Source: Didymella arachidicola (Eukaryota > Ascomycota > Dothideomycetes > Pleosporales > Didymellaceae). From it: a DNA stretch of 64,000 nt. The notes below the pieces were generated by a model, which was given only the letters and a program-made list of their open reading frames with translations, had not been told where the DNA came from and searched no databases. The number at the start of each line of letters is the position of its first letter. Positions within the stretch are counted from its first letter, which is position 1. Below, one piece after another: positions 27,222 to 37,415 of this stretch. A program made the translations under genes and the position numbers. The stretch is taken from contig CM049999.1 of assembly GCA_016630955.3 (NCBI GenBank), positions 124,001-188,000 of the forward strand. Direction: 5' to 3'.

Positions 27222-28352
27222 GGGGTTAAATGGGTGTACACCTGTCGCCTTGAACGAGCTAAAGATATTCTTTGCAGTGAAGCTGCTTGCCCAAGCATCC
27301 CAGAACAGGCCAAAGAAGTCAGCTTTAGTTACAGGCACTAGGCCTTGATGCTTGTGAAGGCGTGTTGCCAGCTTCTTTGAGTATGCTGTGCTGAGAGGCT
27401 TAAACATTACCACATCAAGCGGCTGCAGCGTGTGCGTGCTGTGAGGTGGATAGATACCTAACAGTATCTTATGCCTGTGGCAATACTCCAGAAACTCTTC
27501 TGTTAGGTGGCTCCCGTGGCCATCCACAAGCAACAGGCGGTACTTTCTCCGAGCTTTGGCTGTTGTGAAGCGCTCAAACACCTGCTGGAGCCAGGCAAGA
27601 CCAAGCCCATCGTTTGACCAGCCACTGCCTGATACTCCAAAGAAGGCCATATGTTCTCCTACCTTCACATCCTCTACCCATGTGTTTTGTATGTTCTTTG
27701 AGTCAGCTGCGTAAATGAGAGCTGGCGGCAACGCTGTGCCGTCAGCGCATACACACGCTAACAAGCTTATCCATTCACGATTACCATCCTGCAGCATCTG
27801 CTTAAACTGCTTCTTCTTAAACAGCCTCCTGCTAAAGATCCTCTTCTGTCTGCCAACGGCTCCAACCATGAAGCCTTTCTCATCCATATTGTACGTATGC
27901 TCAGGCTCCACTTCGTAGAAGTTGATTTTGCTGCCTAGCTGTTCAAAGTACACCTTGTACTTATCACTAGAGTCAGCAGCGTGGCATTGTCGATCCATAG
28001 AAGTGCTCCATTGGGATGTAAGCTCATCTTGGTGTCGGTGGAGGAAGCGTGTGACCCAGCTCTCGGAGACAGGGTGTCCAGCGATATCAGACGCGTAATT
28101 CTGCACCATCTCTCTTGTAGGAGGTAACTTTTGCTCTGTCAATCCCTCCAGATACGTCACAAGCTCTGCCTCCTGTTCTGGTTGAAGATTGCGACGTGCT
28201 AAACCTGCCTCTGCACGCGACCCGCTGACACCTCGGTGCTTGCGCGACAACGTTGAGCGATTAACACTATGCTTTTTAGCTATTGTCGCGTAGCAAACTT
28301 CTTCGCTAGAGTTAAGAGCATCTAGCTCTGCAAGGGCTTCTTCCATAGTCAT
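27222..28352 (-). pseudogene. DDE-4 transposase, N-terminal and catalytic part
   Basis: It starts at the ATG at 28352 (TMEEALAELDALNSSEE) and reads through the helix-turn-helix (NRSTLSRKHRGVSG), the second DNA-binding helix and the DDE_1 triad (YNMDEKGFMVG, LLVDGHGSH, TLQPLDVVMFKPL) to ATGVHPFNP, where LINE-1 enters. The apparent extra C-terminus after that point is LINE sequence. It joins in frame to 20423-21195 once the LINE and one copy of the duplication are discounted. Homologous to DDE-6. Confidence 0.88.
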
Positions 28353-28442
28353 CGTGGCGTTGAGTTGTGGGGGGTGCGAAGTTGGGACGAAATCGCGATC
28401 GCGTGCATTGACTGACGGCGTGCATTGAGTGCACGGACACGG

Positions 28443-29518
28443 TAGCGCGTGACAGGATGTCCCCAATCAGTCGCAGTAGAACCCGTGGGATCAAAGAAGC
28501 GATGGCTACTGCCAATAATAGAGGGTAATTGACAGCAATACTATTAACATAGCCTCGTTTTGGTGGGGGCCAGATCAACGGCCAGAGTGATTTGACCGCT
28601 GGTGCGTACTCTGCGTGTAAGTAGATGTGACAGTGGCGCATCTGCTCCAGCTTCGAGAGGCGCGATCCATCATCGGCGACATCCTTCCCAGCTTGGCGAG
28701 CAGCCTCCGTCGCAGACTCGCAAGCGACCACCACAATCGGCGCACGTTGTAGTCCAGAGAGATGGGCAGCGTCGATGAACATGACAAATGTCTGACCATC
28801 CTGGACTGGGACCTCTGGCTTCACACTTTGGAAGATGCTGTACGACTCAGCCTGAGACGCAGGAGGTGCGTGTGGCCAATTGTAGATAGTTACTTCGGCA
28901 GCGGTACCTCCAATGTCATGCTTGAGCACACACATCTCTTCCTCTGTCAAGTTGATAAAGGAGAACAATATTATGTCGTCCACTCTCTCGAAGCTTCGTG
29001 ACGCCCGGGATGTGTGATGGAAGAGTGTAGACCGTGTAATTGGCTTCGGATGTTGTTTCCAGGCTACGATCCGGAATGGTGATTGCTGTCCATTGAGCAC
29101 CGCGGAATGCTTCTGCGAGCGTGAACGCGTAGAGTCGCACCTTGAGGAGGACGCGGAGTGCTTCCTCACGACCTGCACGTCCGATCTCTTGCTGTTTCTC
29201 ACCAAGATAATGGAACACCAACAGCGTTCCATCCTCGAGACCTTGTGCGTCAATGCCGAGGATATGGCCCTCGCCCATTTCGAACCCGCGAGCTGTGGCC
29301 AGAACATCAGCCGCGGTCGCAGTGTAGTTCCGCAGTCAGGGCACACTGATGATCCTCTTCTTTTTGATCTCTGGATCTGCGGTCATGATTTTTTCAACGA
29401 GCTTGTCTAGCGCTGCCTCGATGTTTGCTCTTTGCTCGTCATCGCTCTGCACAAGCCAGAACAGCGGGAGATCCGTTAATCTACGGGAAGTGATTTTTGT
29501 TGTCCGGAATTGGGCCAT
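28443..29518 (-). pseudogene. 5' part of the host gene split by the DDE-3/DDE-4 stack
   Basis: ATG at 29518 begins QFRTTKITSRRLTDLPLFW. A possible 54-nt intron (29293-29346) joins it to RGFEMGEGHILGIDAQGLED. The frame then shifts by one base at about 28985 (extra A in CGAGAGAGTGG, or an unrecognised intron) into VDDIILFSFINLTEEEMCV... and shifts again near 28540 to HRFFDPTGSTATDWGHPVTR, which continues across the transposon stack into 17672-18167. Function unknown. The frameshift suggests decay after or alongside the insertion. Confidence 0.5.
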
Positions 29519-29796
29519 GGTGGGAATATCTCTCTTCCATGCGGCATCAGAAGACGTCGTGAGAATGGTGATATTTGAAGTGTCTGTTCTGTGTTGCTTC
29601 CGCGGATCCTCGCCACTTTAGCCTAGGCCCAGGCTGCATCAGGGGGTTGCCTAGTTGGTGTTGGATGCCTCACACTAAGTGCGTCATGTTCTGCGCCTGA
29701 TCAAGTGGAGGTTCAGAATTGCATTTACCACTATCGGTGTGCTATGAAAACAACGGCAACTATGGACGAGTACCGTGAGTTACACTGACGCTCAGC
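29519..29796. other. Intergenic
   Basis: Short region between the 5' end of the split gene and the stop of the RNase T2 gene. No feature recognised. Confidence 0.5.
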
Positions 29797-30751
29797 TCAA
29801 CCACAACTACCCTCGTCGGCTTGAGGAGTTGTAGAGAGGTCTTTGGGTAGATACTTAATACCTGTCTTTGGGCAATTGCCGGATGTTCCAGTGGGGTTCA
29901 CAGGGACAAAGTTGCCATGCGCAACACTGCCGCGAACATTGAAAGCGTACTGAATCTGATTCAATTCGCCACTCGTGCAAGTCAAGATTGGCGTGGCACC
30001 AAACTTGGCCTTGAGGGCGCTGGTTATGGCCGTATTGGTGTAGGTCTTGCTGGAGCTTGGGGTAATGCCGGCGTTTGCAAGCCACTGAGAGGTTTAGCTG
30101 GCGAATGCGAATCAGGGATACATATTCAATACCTGGTACGTGGGCAGGTCTTTGAACAAGGTGATAGTTGTGTTCAAGAAATCGATGAGCTCGTCTTCAG
30201 CCTTGTAATTGGTATAACAACCAGGATTCAGTGTTGAGTAGCAGGTGCCATGTTTGCTCCACTCATGTTCCCTTTGGATATCGTTAGCGTTGTGCGGGGT
30301 TGCGATCAGGGTTGGGACAAGCGGCTTGCCAGAATGATTCGTCTTTGCCCTGGTAGTCCTTCCAGTACTTCTCCATGTAGTTGAGTATATCCGTAGCACC
30401 CCTATCCTGGAGCGTGCAGCTGATGTCGGTATAGGCTCTTGAGCTGTCACATGTCGATTTGTATGTGCCATCACAGTTGTCGGGCCTGCAAACAGGGTCA
30501 GTACAACGACAAGGGCCAACCGCGACGTTGATCACTTACCACAAGCCGTGGATAGTCCACGAATTGGCCGGACCGGTAGCAGGGCTGGAGTCCCAGAACT
30601 GTACCTGCAGAACCTGTCCCTGGACCTCCGTGCAGCATGTGTTCTGAATGGTACCTGAACTCTGGCAGCTGAGCGGTGCAGATGCCGAGCACGCGGATGC
30701 CGCAGCGGCTGCCGAACCGACAAGCAAGCCGAGTGCGAGTACGGAAGACAT
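29797..30751 (-). CDS. Secreted ribonuclease T2
   Basis: Four-exon model on the minus strand: 30540-30751, 30330-30485, 30133-30271, 29797-30084; 264 residues. The N-terminus is a signal peptide (SSVLALGLLVGSAAAA). Both active-site motifs of RNase T2 are present: WTIHGLWPDNCDG (exons 1-2) and FWEHEWSKHGTC (exons 2-3), with the catalytic histidines. Several cysteines fit a disulfide-bonded extracellular enzyme that cleaves single-stranded RNA via a 2',3'-cyclic phosphate. Introns are 54, 58 and 48 nt. The second starts GCAAGC (GC-AG class), the only choice that restores the exact family motif. The ATG at 30751 is preferred over an upstream TTG. The gene is divergent from the PNGase A-like gene. 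Confidence 0.88.
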
Positions 30752-30825
30752 CACTGCTGCAATGGTGTGGAGCAAAGCTTAGCTGTCTTGTCGAAGCTTG
30801 AGATTCTTGGCTGAAATCCTTCCGT

Positions 30826-30833
30826 CTTATATA
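30826..30833 (-). promoter_or_regulatory. TATA box of the RNase T2 gene
   Basis: TATATAAG on the minus strand, about 75 bp upstream of the RNase T2 ATG. The 738-bp divergent region 30752-31489 serves both this gene and the PNGase A-like gene. Confidence 0.5.
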
Positions 30834-31489
30834 GTGTCATAGTCGCCTCAAAGAGTGTGTACTCCGTGAGTGGTCGCGATGCTTTTGTCGCGGTTGCTTG
30901 ATCTGCAGTACGCGGTCGTGTCGGCAGCTTAGCTCCCAGCGGAAGGTAGGCGTGCACAGCATTTTTGATTCGTCATGCTATAGATGTTACCTTCTACAAT
31001 CAGGATGGCGTGCAGCAGATGCAAGGCACGTGTGAAGTTGGATGGAGAGATAACGCTCGCCTACGCGCCCTCATAGTCGATCATCCGGCGCTAGCGCCAC
31101 ACGGAGCCCACACTTGCCGAGGTGTAATTAACGACGCATTGCGTTGCGCTGCCAGATTTTCGCCTTCTCTTTTACGACAACGCGCCGGCAATACGTCGAC
31201 ATAGCCACCACTGCTCATCTATGATCACGAAGCGTAAGTGCAGGTGCTCTTCTAGGATTGCACCCGTCGCGCAGCCGAAATAAGAGCATTATCTATTTCC
31301 GGTTTCCAGGATTACTTATCAGACTGTTATCGCCTTCCTCTTTCGCAATCGCGCAATAATCCTTATATTGATCAAGCTTGACGCGCAGTAAACATGGAAA
31401 GCTGGAGTATGTCGCATTTATCTTCATCGCCATAAATTTGACCGTATTCAAACCAGAATCGATCATTATATTCTCGAGTCGCACTTACA

Positions 31490-33199
31490 ATGCGGTTCCG
31501 TTCGCTCTCAATCTTCGCTCTGCTGTTGCAGGCAGCAAGCGCGCATCACTCGCGTCCAAGAAAGGTTCTTGAAGTAGCAACCACCAACCGCCCTGCATCG
31601 GCGCCTGCAGGTCCTTTGGATGTTATCCAGCTGTACAAACCAGTGGCAATTCCTAAGTCGACAAAATGTCACGTGCAGCAAACCCTAATGGTGCATACAT
31701 TTGCCAGCTCCTACGGCGTCCCATTTGTTGGAGAGTACACACCACCCGACTGCGAATTCAATAGCATCATCATCGATTGGACTGTCACAGTCGCGGGTCG
31801 CCAATTCGATCGGCTCGCAGAAATGTACCTAGGCGACATCGAAGTCTGGCGTACTTCAACTGCCGAGCCCACTGCCTCGGGCATCATCTTCAAGTACCAG
31901 AAAGATTTGAGCATGTACCTGAGTCTCTGGAAGTCGCCACAAGACATCATCTTCAGCTTGAACAACATATATGATTCGACATACACCGGAGCTTTCAACA
32001 CGACGCTGACTGCAACGTTCTCTTATGGTTCGAATGCCTCCGCGTACGCTGATTTGATCTTACCGATATCGCCTAAGCTAGGCTCCAGTGGGCAGCCAAG
32101 TATCTTCACACTTCCAGGGGATAATGCGACCGTAGATCAGGTACTCCCACTGAACGTTACTCACGCCTCCGTCTCCATCGCTGCTACGGGCCAGAGCAAC
32201 GAGGAGTTCTGGTATACAAATGCCCTCCAATCTGATGTTGACACTTTCGACCCGACTGTTGGCAGTCTTATTGGTTATGGCCCTTTCCGCGAGGTCCAGC
32301 TTTTCATTGACGGCCTCATGGCTGGAGTAGCGTGGCCATTCCCGATAGTCTTCACTGGAGGCATCGCGCCAGGCTTCTGGAGACCCATAGTTGGTATAGA
32401 TGCGTACGACCTGCGGGACTATGAGATTGACATTACTCCGTTCCTGCCGTACCTTCTTGATGGGAATGCACACACTTTTGCCATCAAGGTTGTAGGCATT
32501 GATGACAATGGTGGCAACGGACCGGCCACCCTTTCTGAGAATAGCATCAATAGCTACTGGTTGGTGTCAGGCAAGCTATTCCTGTTCTACGGCTCCGAGC
32601 CGTACAACGGCACGCATGAAGCTCCTGTCATCTCGAGCTCGCCTCTGGTGCAGACGACTTCCTCCTTCACAGGCAGCAATGGTACGAATCAAACCCTCGC
32701 CTACGGTGTGACGGCCAGACGCGCTCACACTGTGAAATCCTCCTTTGGCAGCTGGATACAAAGTCTCGACTACGCCAACACTGGCTTCTTAGACGATCAG
32801 GGCTTGCACCAGCAGAACACCCAGAGAACTGCCGGAAATTCAGCCACCGTTCTTAAGAGTGCACCAAAGTTCAGCAACACACTCAGCTATACCTACCCAA
32901 TAACGGTCAACACAACCTACACCTTCTCAGGGTCCAATACGACGATCGATGCGTCCCTTGATCGTGGTCTGCAGATTTCATCCTCGGGAAGGCCAGACTT
33001 GTCAACCTATACACTGGTGAGTGGACCGATGGTTCTGGATACCAGACAGATAGGCCAGGCGTCATACTCGAATAAGCCAAACAACAGCTACTCGTTTGGT
33101 GACATGGATCAAACCTTTAGCGAGCGCAGCTATGGCACAACTTATTCGAGGCACCTTAAGAGTAACAATCTTACTATCGTATACGATAAAACAACGTAG
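31490..33199 (+). CDS. Secreted PNGase A-like glycoamidase
   Basis: Single exon, 569 residues, with signal peptide RFRSLSIFALLLQAASA. The region around VPFVGEYTPPDCEFNSIIID, GRQFDRLAEMYLGDIEVWRT and GPFREVQLFIDGLMAGVAWP matches the fungal members of the peptide-N4-(N-acetyl-beta-glucosaminyl)asparagine amidase A family, which remove N-glycans from glycoproteins. Many N-X-S/T sites fit secretion. The C-terminus (YSRHLKSNNLTIVYDKTT) is followed at once by AT-rich DNA and then, 90 bp on, DDE-7, so a short C-terminal loss is possible. Catalytic residues are not assigned. Confidence 0.85.
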   Translation: MRFRSLSIFALLLQAASAHHSRPRKVLEVATTNRPASAPAGPLDVIQLYKPVAIPKSTKCHVQQTLMVHTFASSYGVPFVGEYTPPDCEFNSIIIDWTVTVAGRQFDRLAEMYLGDIEVWRTSTAEPTASGIIFKYQKDLSMYLSLWKSPQDIIFSLNNIYDSTYTGAFNTTLTATFSYGSNASAYADLILPISPKLGSSGQPSIFTLPGDNATVDQVLPLNVTHASVSIAATGQSNEEFWYTNALQSDVDTFDPTVGSLIGYGPFREVQLFIDGLMAGVAWPFPIVFTGGIAPGFWRPIVGIDAYDLRDYEIDITPFLPYLLDGNAHTFAIKVVGIDDNGGNGPATLSENSINSYWLVSGKLFLFYGSEPYNGTHEAPVISSSPLVQTTSSFTGSNGTNQTLAYGVTARRAHTVKSSFGSWIQSLDYANTGFLDDQGLHQQNTQRTAGNSATVLKSAPKFSNTLSYTYPITVNTTYTFSGSNTTIDASLDRGLQISSSGRPDLSTYTLVSGPMVLDTRQIGQASYSNKPNNSYSFGDMDQTFSERSYGTTYSRHLKSNNLTIVYDKTT

Positions 33200-33291
33200 A
33201 TTAATATAGGTACTAGAAGCAAGATTAAGGAACTATAAGTAGTAGCAACCTTCAGCTAGATTAATAGGCAGCTTATTTAATAATTTTACTA

Positions 33292-35125
33292 ACGCTTTGT
33301 ACGGCTGAATGGCGCACCCTACTGAAATGGCGCGCTTTGTCGCACATTCACCTTTGCACCTTAATATCTCAACACTATAACAAGCAATTCAGGCGTGCGA
33401 TGGCTTAGATTAATCCTCTGTCTCTGCTACATCTTTCTAGCAGGTGCGCTTGTTGTGCCTAGTCTTGCCGCACGTCTTACAGCGACGTTTATTTTTACTG
33501 CTGCTACCTACCTGCGCACCACCTTCTTGTGCCTCAGCCTTAGCGTCTATCTCCTTTAGTATTTCCTCTGCCTCTGCCTGCGAGAGAGTCCCGCCTTCCT
33601 AAATCCGCTTCTTTTTGCGCTTCTTACGCTCAGAAGCAGCCTCATTTACCTGCTTAAGCTTAGCTATCCTTGCCTCAAGCAGCGTGTGCGAATAGTCCCT
33701 CTTTACAGACCCCCTTTTAACCTGCAGAACCATCTTAATAATTAAGTCAGGAGAGGAACTCTTATGTTCCCTTATCCTCTTAATTATTAGCGTTGTCTGG
33801 CTGTTAATTTCAATCGCGTTAGTTGGTGTTTTAGGTTGCCAGTTAGTAGGCCCTGGTAGAGGCGGTGTTGGCGTGCGAGGCTTGACTTTAAGCCTTGACA
33901 GCACCACCTCTAGGTTAAGTAGAACCAAGCTAGTTGCTTTAAAGCTTGATATAATGTTATTCTTTAATATAGCCTTGTTGTATACTAGTTAAAACGTTGC
34001 TAAGAAGGTCTTTTTGTCTACATAGGTGATGTAACTGTCTGCTAAGCTTTTAATTTCCTTCTTATACGCCTGCTTTAGCGGGGCAAAACACCCAACGTCA
34101 AGTGGCTGCAGGATGTGAGAGGCGTGCGGAGGCATGTAGAGAGCAATAATCTTGCTTTCCTCGCAGAGGTTTTGGAATTCGAGTGACTTATGGCTCTCGT
34201 GGCTATTAATAATTAGCAGCCAATGGCTACCTACAGTAGCAGCCTCTGTATGCTGGATAAAGTGCTTTAGCCAGGCAAGGCCAAGCTTATTCGAGGTCCA
34301 GCCATTCTTGCTAACCCTAATCCTCTAATCCTTTAGGTTGTTAACGTACTAGGCCTTGTCGTGGTGCTTTGCTTTAAGGATAAAGAAGGGTAGGATAGAC
34401 TAGCCCATCGCGTTGATACAAGCGATCAGAGTTATCTACTCACGATTGCTAGGCTGGACGCTGAGTGGTGTAAGACGTCTCTTAGAAGTAGTTACTACCT
34501 TAACTGACCCTCTAACGCCTATCTAGAACCTAGTCTCGTTAAAGTTGTAGGTATCTTGGTCTAGGATGCCGTACTTAGCTTTGACATTGCGTATAAGGTT
34601 AAACTAGGGACTAATAATAGCTAGATCGCTGCACAGGACTCTCCAGTAATCCCTTAGTCTAGAAATCTAAGACTTGATCTTAGGTTTCTGTCTGATAAAC
34701 CGGTAGACCCAGTGTTCTCTAACCTTGCCTGCACTGCGAGCAGCCAGCAGTTGATCAGCTATCTCTCGCACGTAGGCAAGCGTAGGGCCAAAGCCTCGCG
34801 CGTCAAGCTTCCTTATGTATTGAATAAGCACCTCCTCTTCTTGCCTTGTAAGCTTACACGCGTTAGGGTGGACAACGCGTTGAGAAGCTGGTTTGGCGCG
34901 TTGCCTTTAAAGGGTAGTTTCAGGCACGTTGTAGACAGCAGCAGCGCGTCGCTGGCTTAGATTCGCGTTTGATTTCATAGCTTTGATAGCAAGGTCAATT
35001 CTCTCTCCACGAGGAAGCAATTCAAGATTAATTTGTTGCGACGTTGTTGGTGGTGGTTGAAAGTAGTGAGGTCTTGGCAAGGTGCGCCATTTCAGTGGGG
35101 TGCGCCATTCAGCCGTACAAAGCGT
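33292..35125 (-). mobile_element. DDE-7: degenerate Fot1/pogo-like transposon (1834 bp)
   Basis: TIRs of about 43 bp (start ACGCTTTGTACGGCTGAATG, one C/T mismatch) with TA at 33290-33291 and 35126-35127. ATGGCGC is repeated with an 18-bp offset. The right TIR is followed inward by CCTTGCCAAGACC, as in DDE-2 and DDE-5. The transposase it carries is broken. Confidence 0.9.
33430..35050 (-). pseudogene. Broken DDE transposase of DDE-7
   Basis: Minus-strand remnants in several frames include helix-turn-helix and DDE_1 segments. DGHESH appears decayed around 34200, LQPLDVGCFAPLK is readable at about 34080, and a C-terminal knuckle region lies near 33440-33490. Many codons have become stops through G-to-A or C-to-T changes, consistent with mild RIP. 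The longest intact piece is 33599-33928 (about 109 residues, the region before the knuckle). Confidence 0.75.
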
Positions 35126-35729
35126 TAATAAAATCTTGCTATATAAATCTACTACCTAGCATAGATGTACACTAAGCGGCGCAGTATACCAAGTAGCGTA
35201 CTTTTGCTAAGACTACACTAATATACCTTTCCTCTACTAATAACGTACCCCACGGGCGAGTCGGACACTTTTGCCAAGACCCCACCAAACCACCCTCACT
35301 ACACCAATGCCGCCCTAACAACACCAGTTAGACGCGTTAAAAGAACGCTAAATACAGCTTGCGCTTTAAGCTCTTAAATAAGACACAACTCTCTCCCTAC
35401 GGCGCGCTGCAGCTATATATAGAGCTCCCCTACAGACACTAAGCGACCGACGCGCCGGACGACCTTCACGAGCCAATTCTATAGCTAACTGTCGCAGGCC
35501 AAGCGCTGTCGTGAACCTAAACTGTGTTACTAATCGTGCCGCGCAAGGGCCTAGATATAAGCTGAGCTATGATGCTGAAACAATACAACAATATACACAC
35601 TGAAAACACCACACATAGCGAGAACTCGATTTTTGGAATTCACTCGTATTTTCGCGCTCAAACGGTCGCTCTTGACGCCAATTGACTAGCCAGCACCCAG
35701 CCGCAGCAGCCCACTGCGTCTGACGTGCC

Positions 35730-37415
35730 ATGGCGACACCGTGGCCTCAGCAGCCCACGTGGCCCACCCCATTCCGCGAGCACGCTACACGCCTCAGCAC
35801 CTACCTTCAGGACGCGCTGGCCTGTATCGATCGCACGCAAAGCCAGCCTGTGCCAGCAGACCTCGTCAAGGTCATTATACACGGCACGCTGACGTTTATA
35901 CTGAAAGTGCAACACACGCCTGACCTCAGCACGGTGTGCGACGCGCTTAGCATCCTGCAAACTGAGGCCAAGGCGTCCTCCGACAACACCACGCGAATGC
36001 TTAATGCTGTCAAGCAGGAACTCAAGACCGAAATAAAGAACACCGCTAATACCGTCTACGCAATCGCCACAAACGTACAACAAAACATAAGGAACGGAGA
36101 GGAAGCTAGGACTGCAGCCAAGGAGGCGGTAGAGGTAGGTAAGGCCAATCTGCAGATGGCAAGACAGATCAAAAACGCAGGACCACAGACTGGTGGCGTG
36201 CTCAGCTACGCTGCGATGGCGGCGAGGGGCGCACCGCTAGCAAGTACAGCGAATACACAAGTTCCCAGAATGGCTCCTATGCAGACGCAGCGTGAAGTCG
36301 TTGTGACCATTAGAGACCCCAGTACAGTGCTCAGCCTGCGGGCGATGAACCCGCGCAACCTTAACGCGCATGTAGAGCGCGCCATCGCGCAAAGCAGAAA
36401 CGAAAACATTAACAGCATCAAGGTGCTCTCTTCAAACCAGCTAAGAAGCGGCGACCTTAGCATCAGAACGGCGACCAACAAAGAAGTAGAAGCACTAAAG
36501 CAGTTCGCTGACGACTGGGTCCACCGCATCGGCAACAGGGCCACCTTGCGGATTACAACCTACGGCATCATCGCACACGGCATGCGCACCAGCACAATAG
36601 ACATGGACAGGTTTGAGGAGACGAGGGATCAGCTACTGCTGGACAACAAGCCGTTCATCCCACAGGCAGAGATCAAGTACGTCGGGTGGCTGACACGCAA
36701 CGCACCCACGAAAGCCGCCTCCAGCGTCATCATAGAGTTCAGCAAGGCAGAGGACGCTAACAAGATCATTGACGAGGGCCTCATCTGGCAGGGCGAGGTC
36801 TTCCAGTGCGAGCGATACGAGCGACAGTGCCGAGTGAAGCAGTGCTTCAAGTGCCAACACTACGGCCACATAGGAACCCAGTGCAAGGCAACAATCGCAT
36901 GTGGCTACTGCGCGCAACAACATGAGAGCAGGGATTGTCCGTCCAAGCTCGACCGGAACGTACCCAGGAAGTGTGCCGCCTGCCGAGGCGAACACGAAGC
37001 GTGGAGCTACCAGTGCCCTACCAGGAAGGAGGAGAGGGCAAAAGCAAGGGCTGCATACGACGTACGCCCATACTACCACCCAGTCGCGGAGACACCAAGG
37101 AACAACATCCCACTGGAGGCGTCGGCCACCTCTGTCCGACGGAGTAGACTCGCCCAAGCTCCCGCATCGACGCAGCCAGCACCAATCACCAGGAACCGAT
37201 CGCAAACTGGACGAGGACAGAAGAGGACTAATGCAGGAACTACCATTGACTCAGCAGAGCAGCACAACCAGCCAACACACGCGAACGGCAGCCAAAGGCC
37301 GCAGAGGCACGTCATACCTACCCGGAGGGCCATGGAAGCTACCGGGAACAGCACGCAGCAGACACAGAGCGGCACTAGCCAGCACATGGAAATCGACTCT
37401 GACAACGAAGCATGA
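35730..37415 (+). CDS. LINE-2 ORF1: Gag-like RNA-binding protein
   Basis: 561 residues, ATG in good context. The N-terminal third is helical and predicted coiled coil (SILQTEAKASSDNTTRMLNA...). The middle (about 190-330) contains the fold typical of Tad-type ORF1 (VVVTIRDPSTVLSLR, SIKVLSSNQLRSGDLSI). Three zinc knuckles follow: CFKCQHYGHIGTQC, CGYCAQQHESRDC and CAACRGEHEAWSYQC (about 372-433). The tail is Arg/Gln/Thr-rich. Its stop overlaps the ORF2 start (ATGA). Confidence 0.92.
   Translation: MATPWPQQPTWPTPFREHATRLSTYLQDALACIDRTQSQPVPADLVKVIIHGTLTFILKVQHTPDLSTVCDALSILQTEAKASSDNTTRMLNAVKQELKTEIKNTANTVYAIATNVQQNIRNGEEARTAAKEAVEVGKANLQMARQIKNAGPQTGGVLSYAAMAARGAPLASTANTQVPRMAPMQTQREVVVTIRDPSTVLSLRAMNPRNLNAHVERAIAQSRNENINSIKVLSSNQLRSGDLSIRTATNKEVEALKQFADDWVHRIGNRATLRITTYGIIAHGMRTSTIDMDRFEETRDQLLLDNKPFIPQAEIKYVGWLTRNAPTKAASSVIIEFSKAEDANKIIDEGLIWQGEVFQCERYERQCRVKQCFKCQHYGHIGTQCKATIACGYCAQQHESRDCPSKLDRNVPRKCAACRGEHEAWSYQCPTRKEERAKARAAYDVRPYYHPVAETPRNNIPLEASATSVRRSRLAQAPASTQPAPITRNRSQTGRGQKRTNAGTTIDSAEQHNQPTHANGSQRPQRHVIPTRRAMEATGNSTQQTQSGTSQHMEIDSDNEA

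Larger units (their letters stand above)
20272..28442 (-). mobile_element. DDE-4: transposon interrupted by LINE-1
   Basis: 43-bp perfect TIRs start CCGTGTCCGTGCACTCAATG, with TA at 20270-20271 (shared with DDE-3a) and 28443-28444. TCAATGCACGC occurs twice per TIR, offset by 17 bp. Without the LINE it would be about 2.13 kb, the size of DDE-6. LINE-1 (21196-27221) lies in its transposase gene, flanked by a 14-bp duplication. Confidence 0.93.

Noticed and set aside
28312..28466. N-terminal extension of the DDE-4 transposase and C-terminal overrun of the host-gene frame
   Set aside because: Both cross the TIR boundary at 28442; the transposase ATG at 28352 and the element end define the real limits.
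30965..31204. Small open frame between the RNase T2 and PNGase A-like genes
   Set aside because: 79 codons, no motif, in a divergent promoter region, and not distinguishable from chance.
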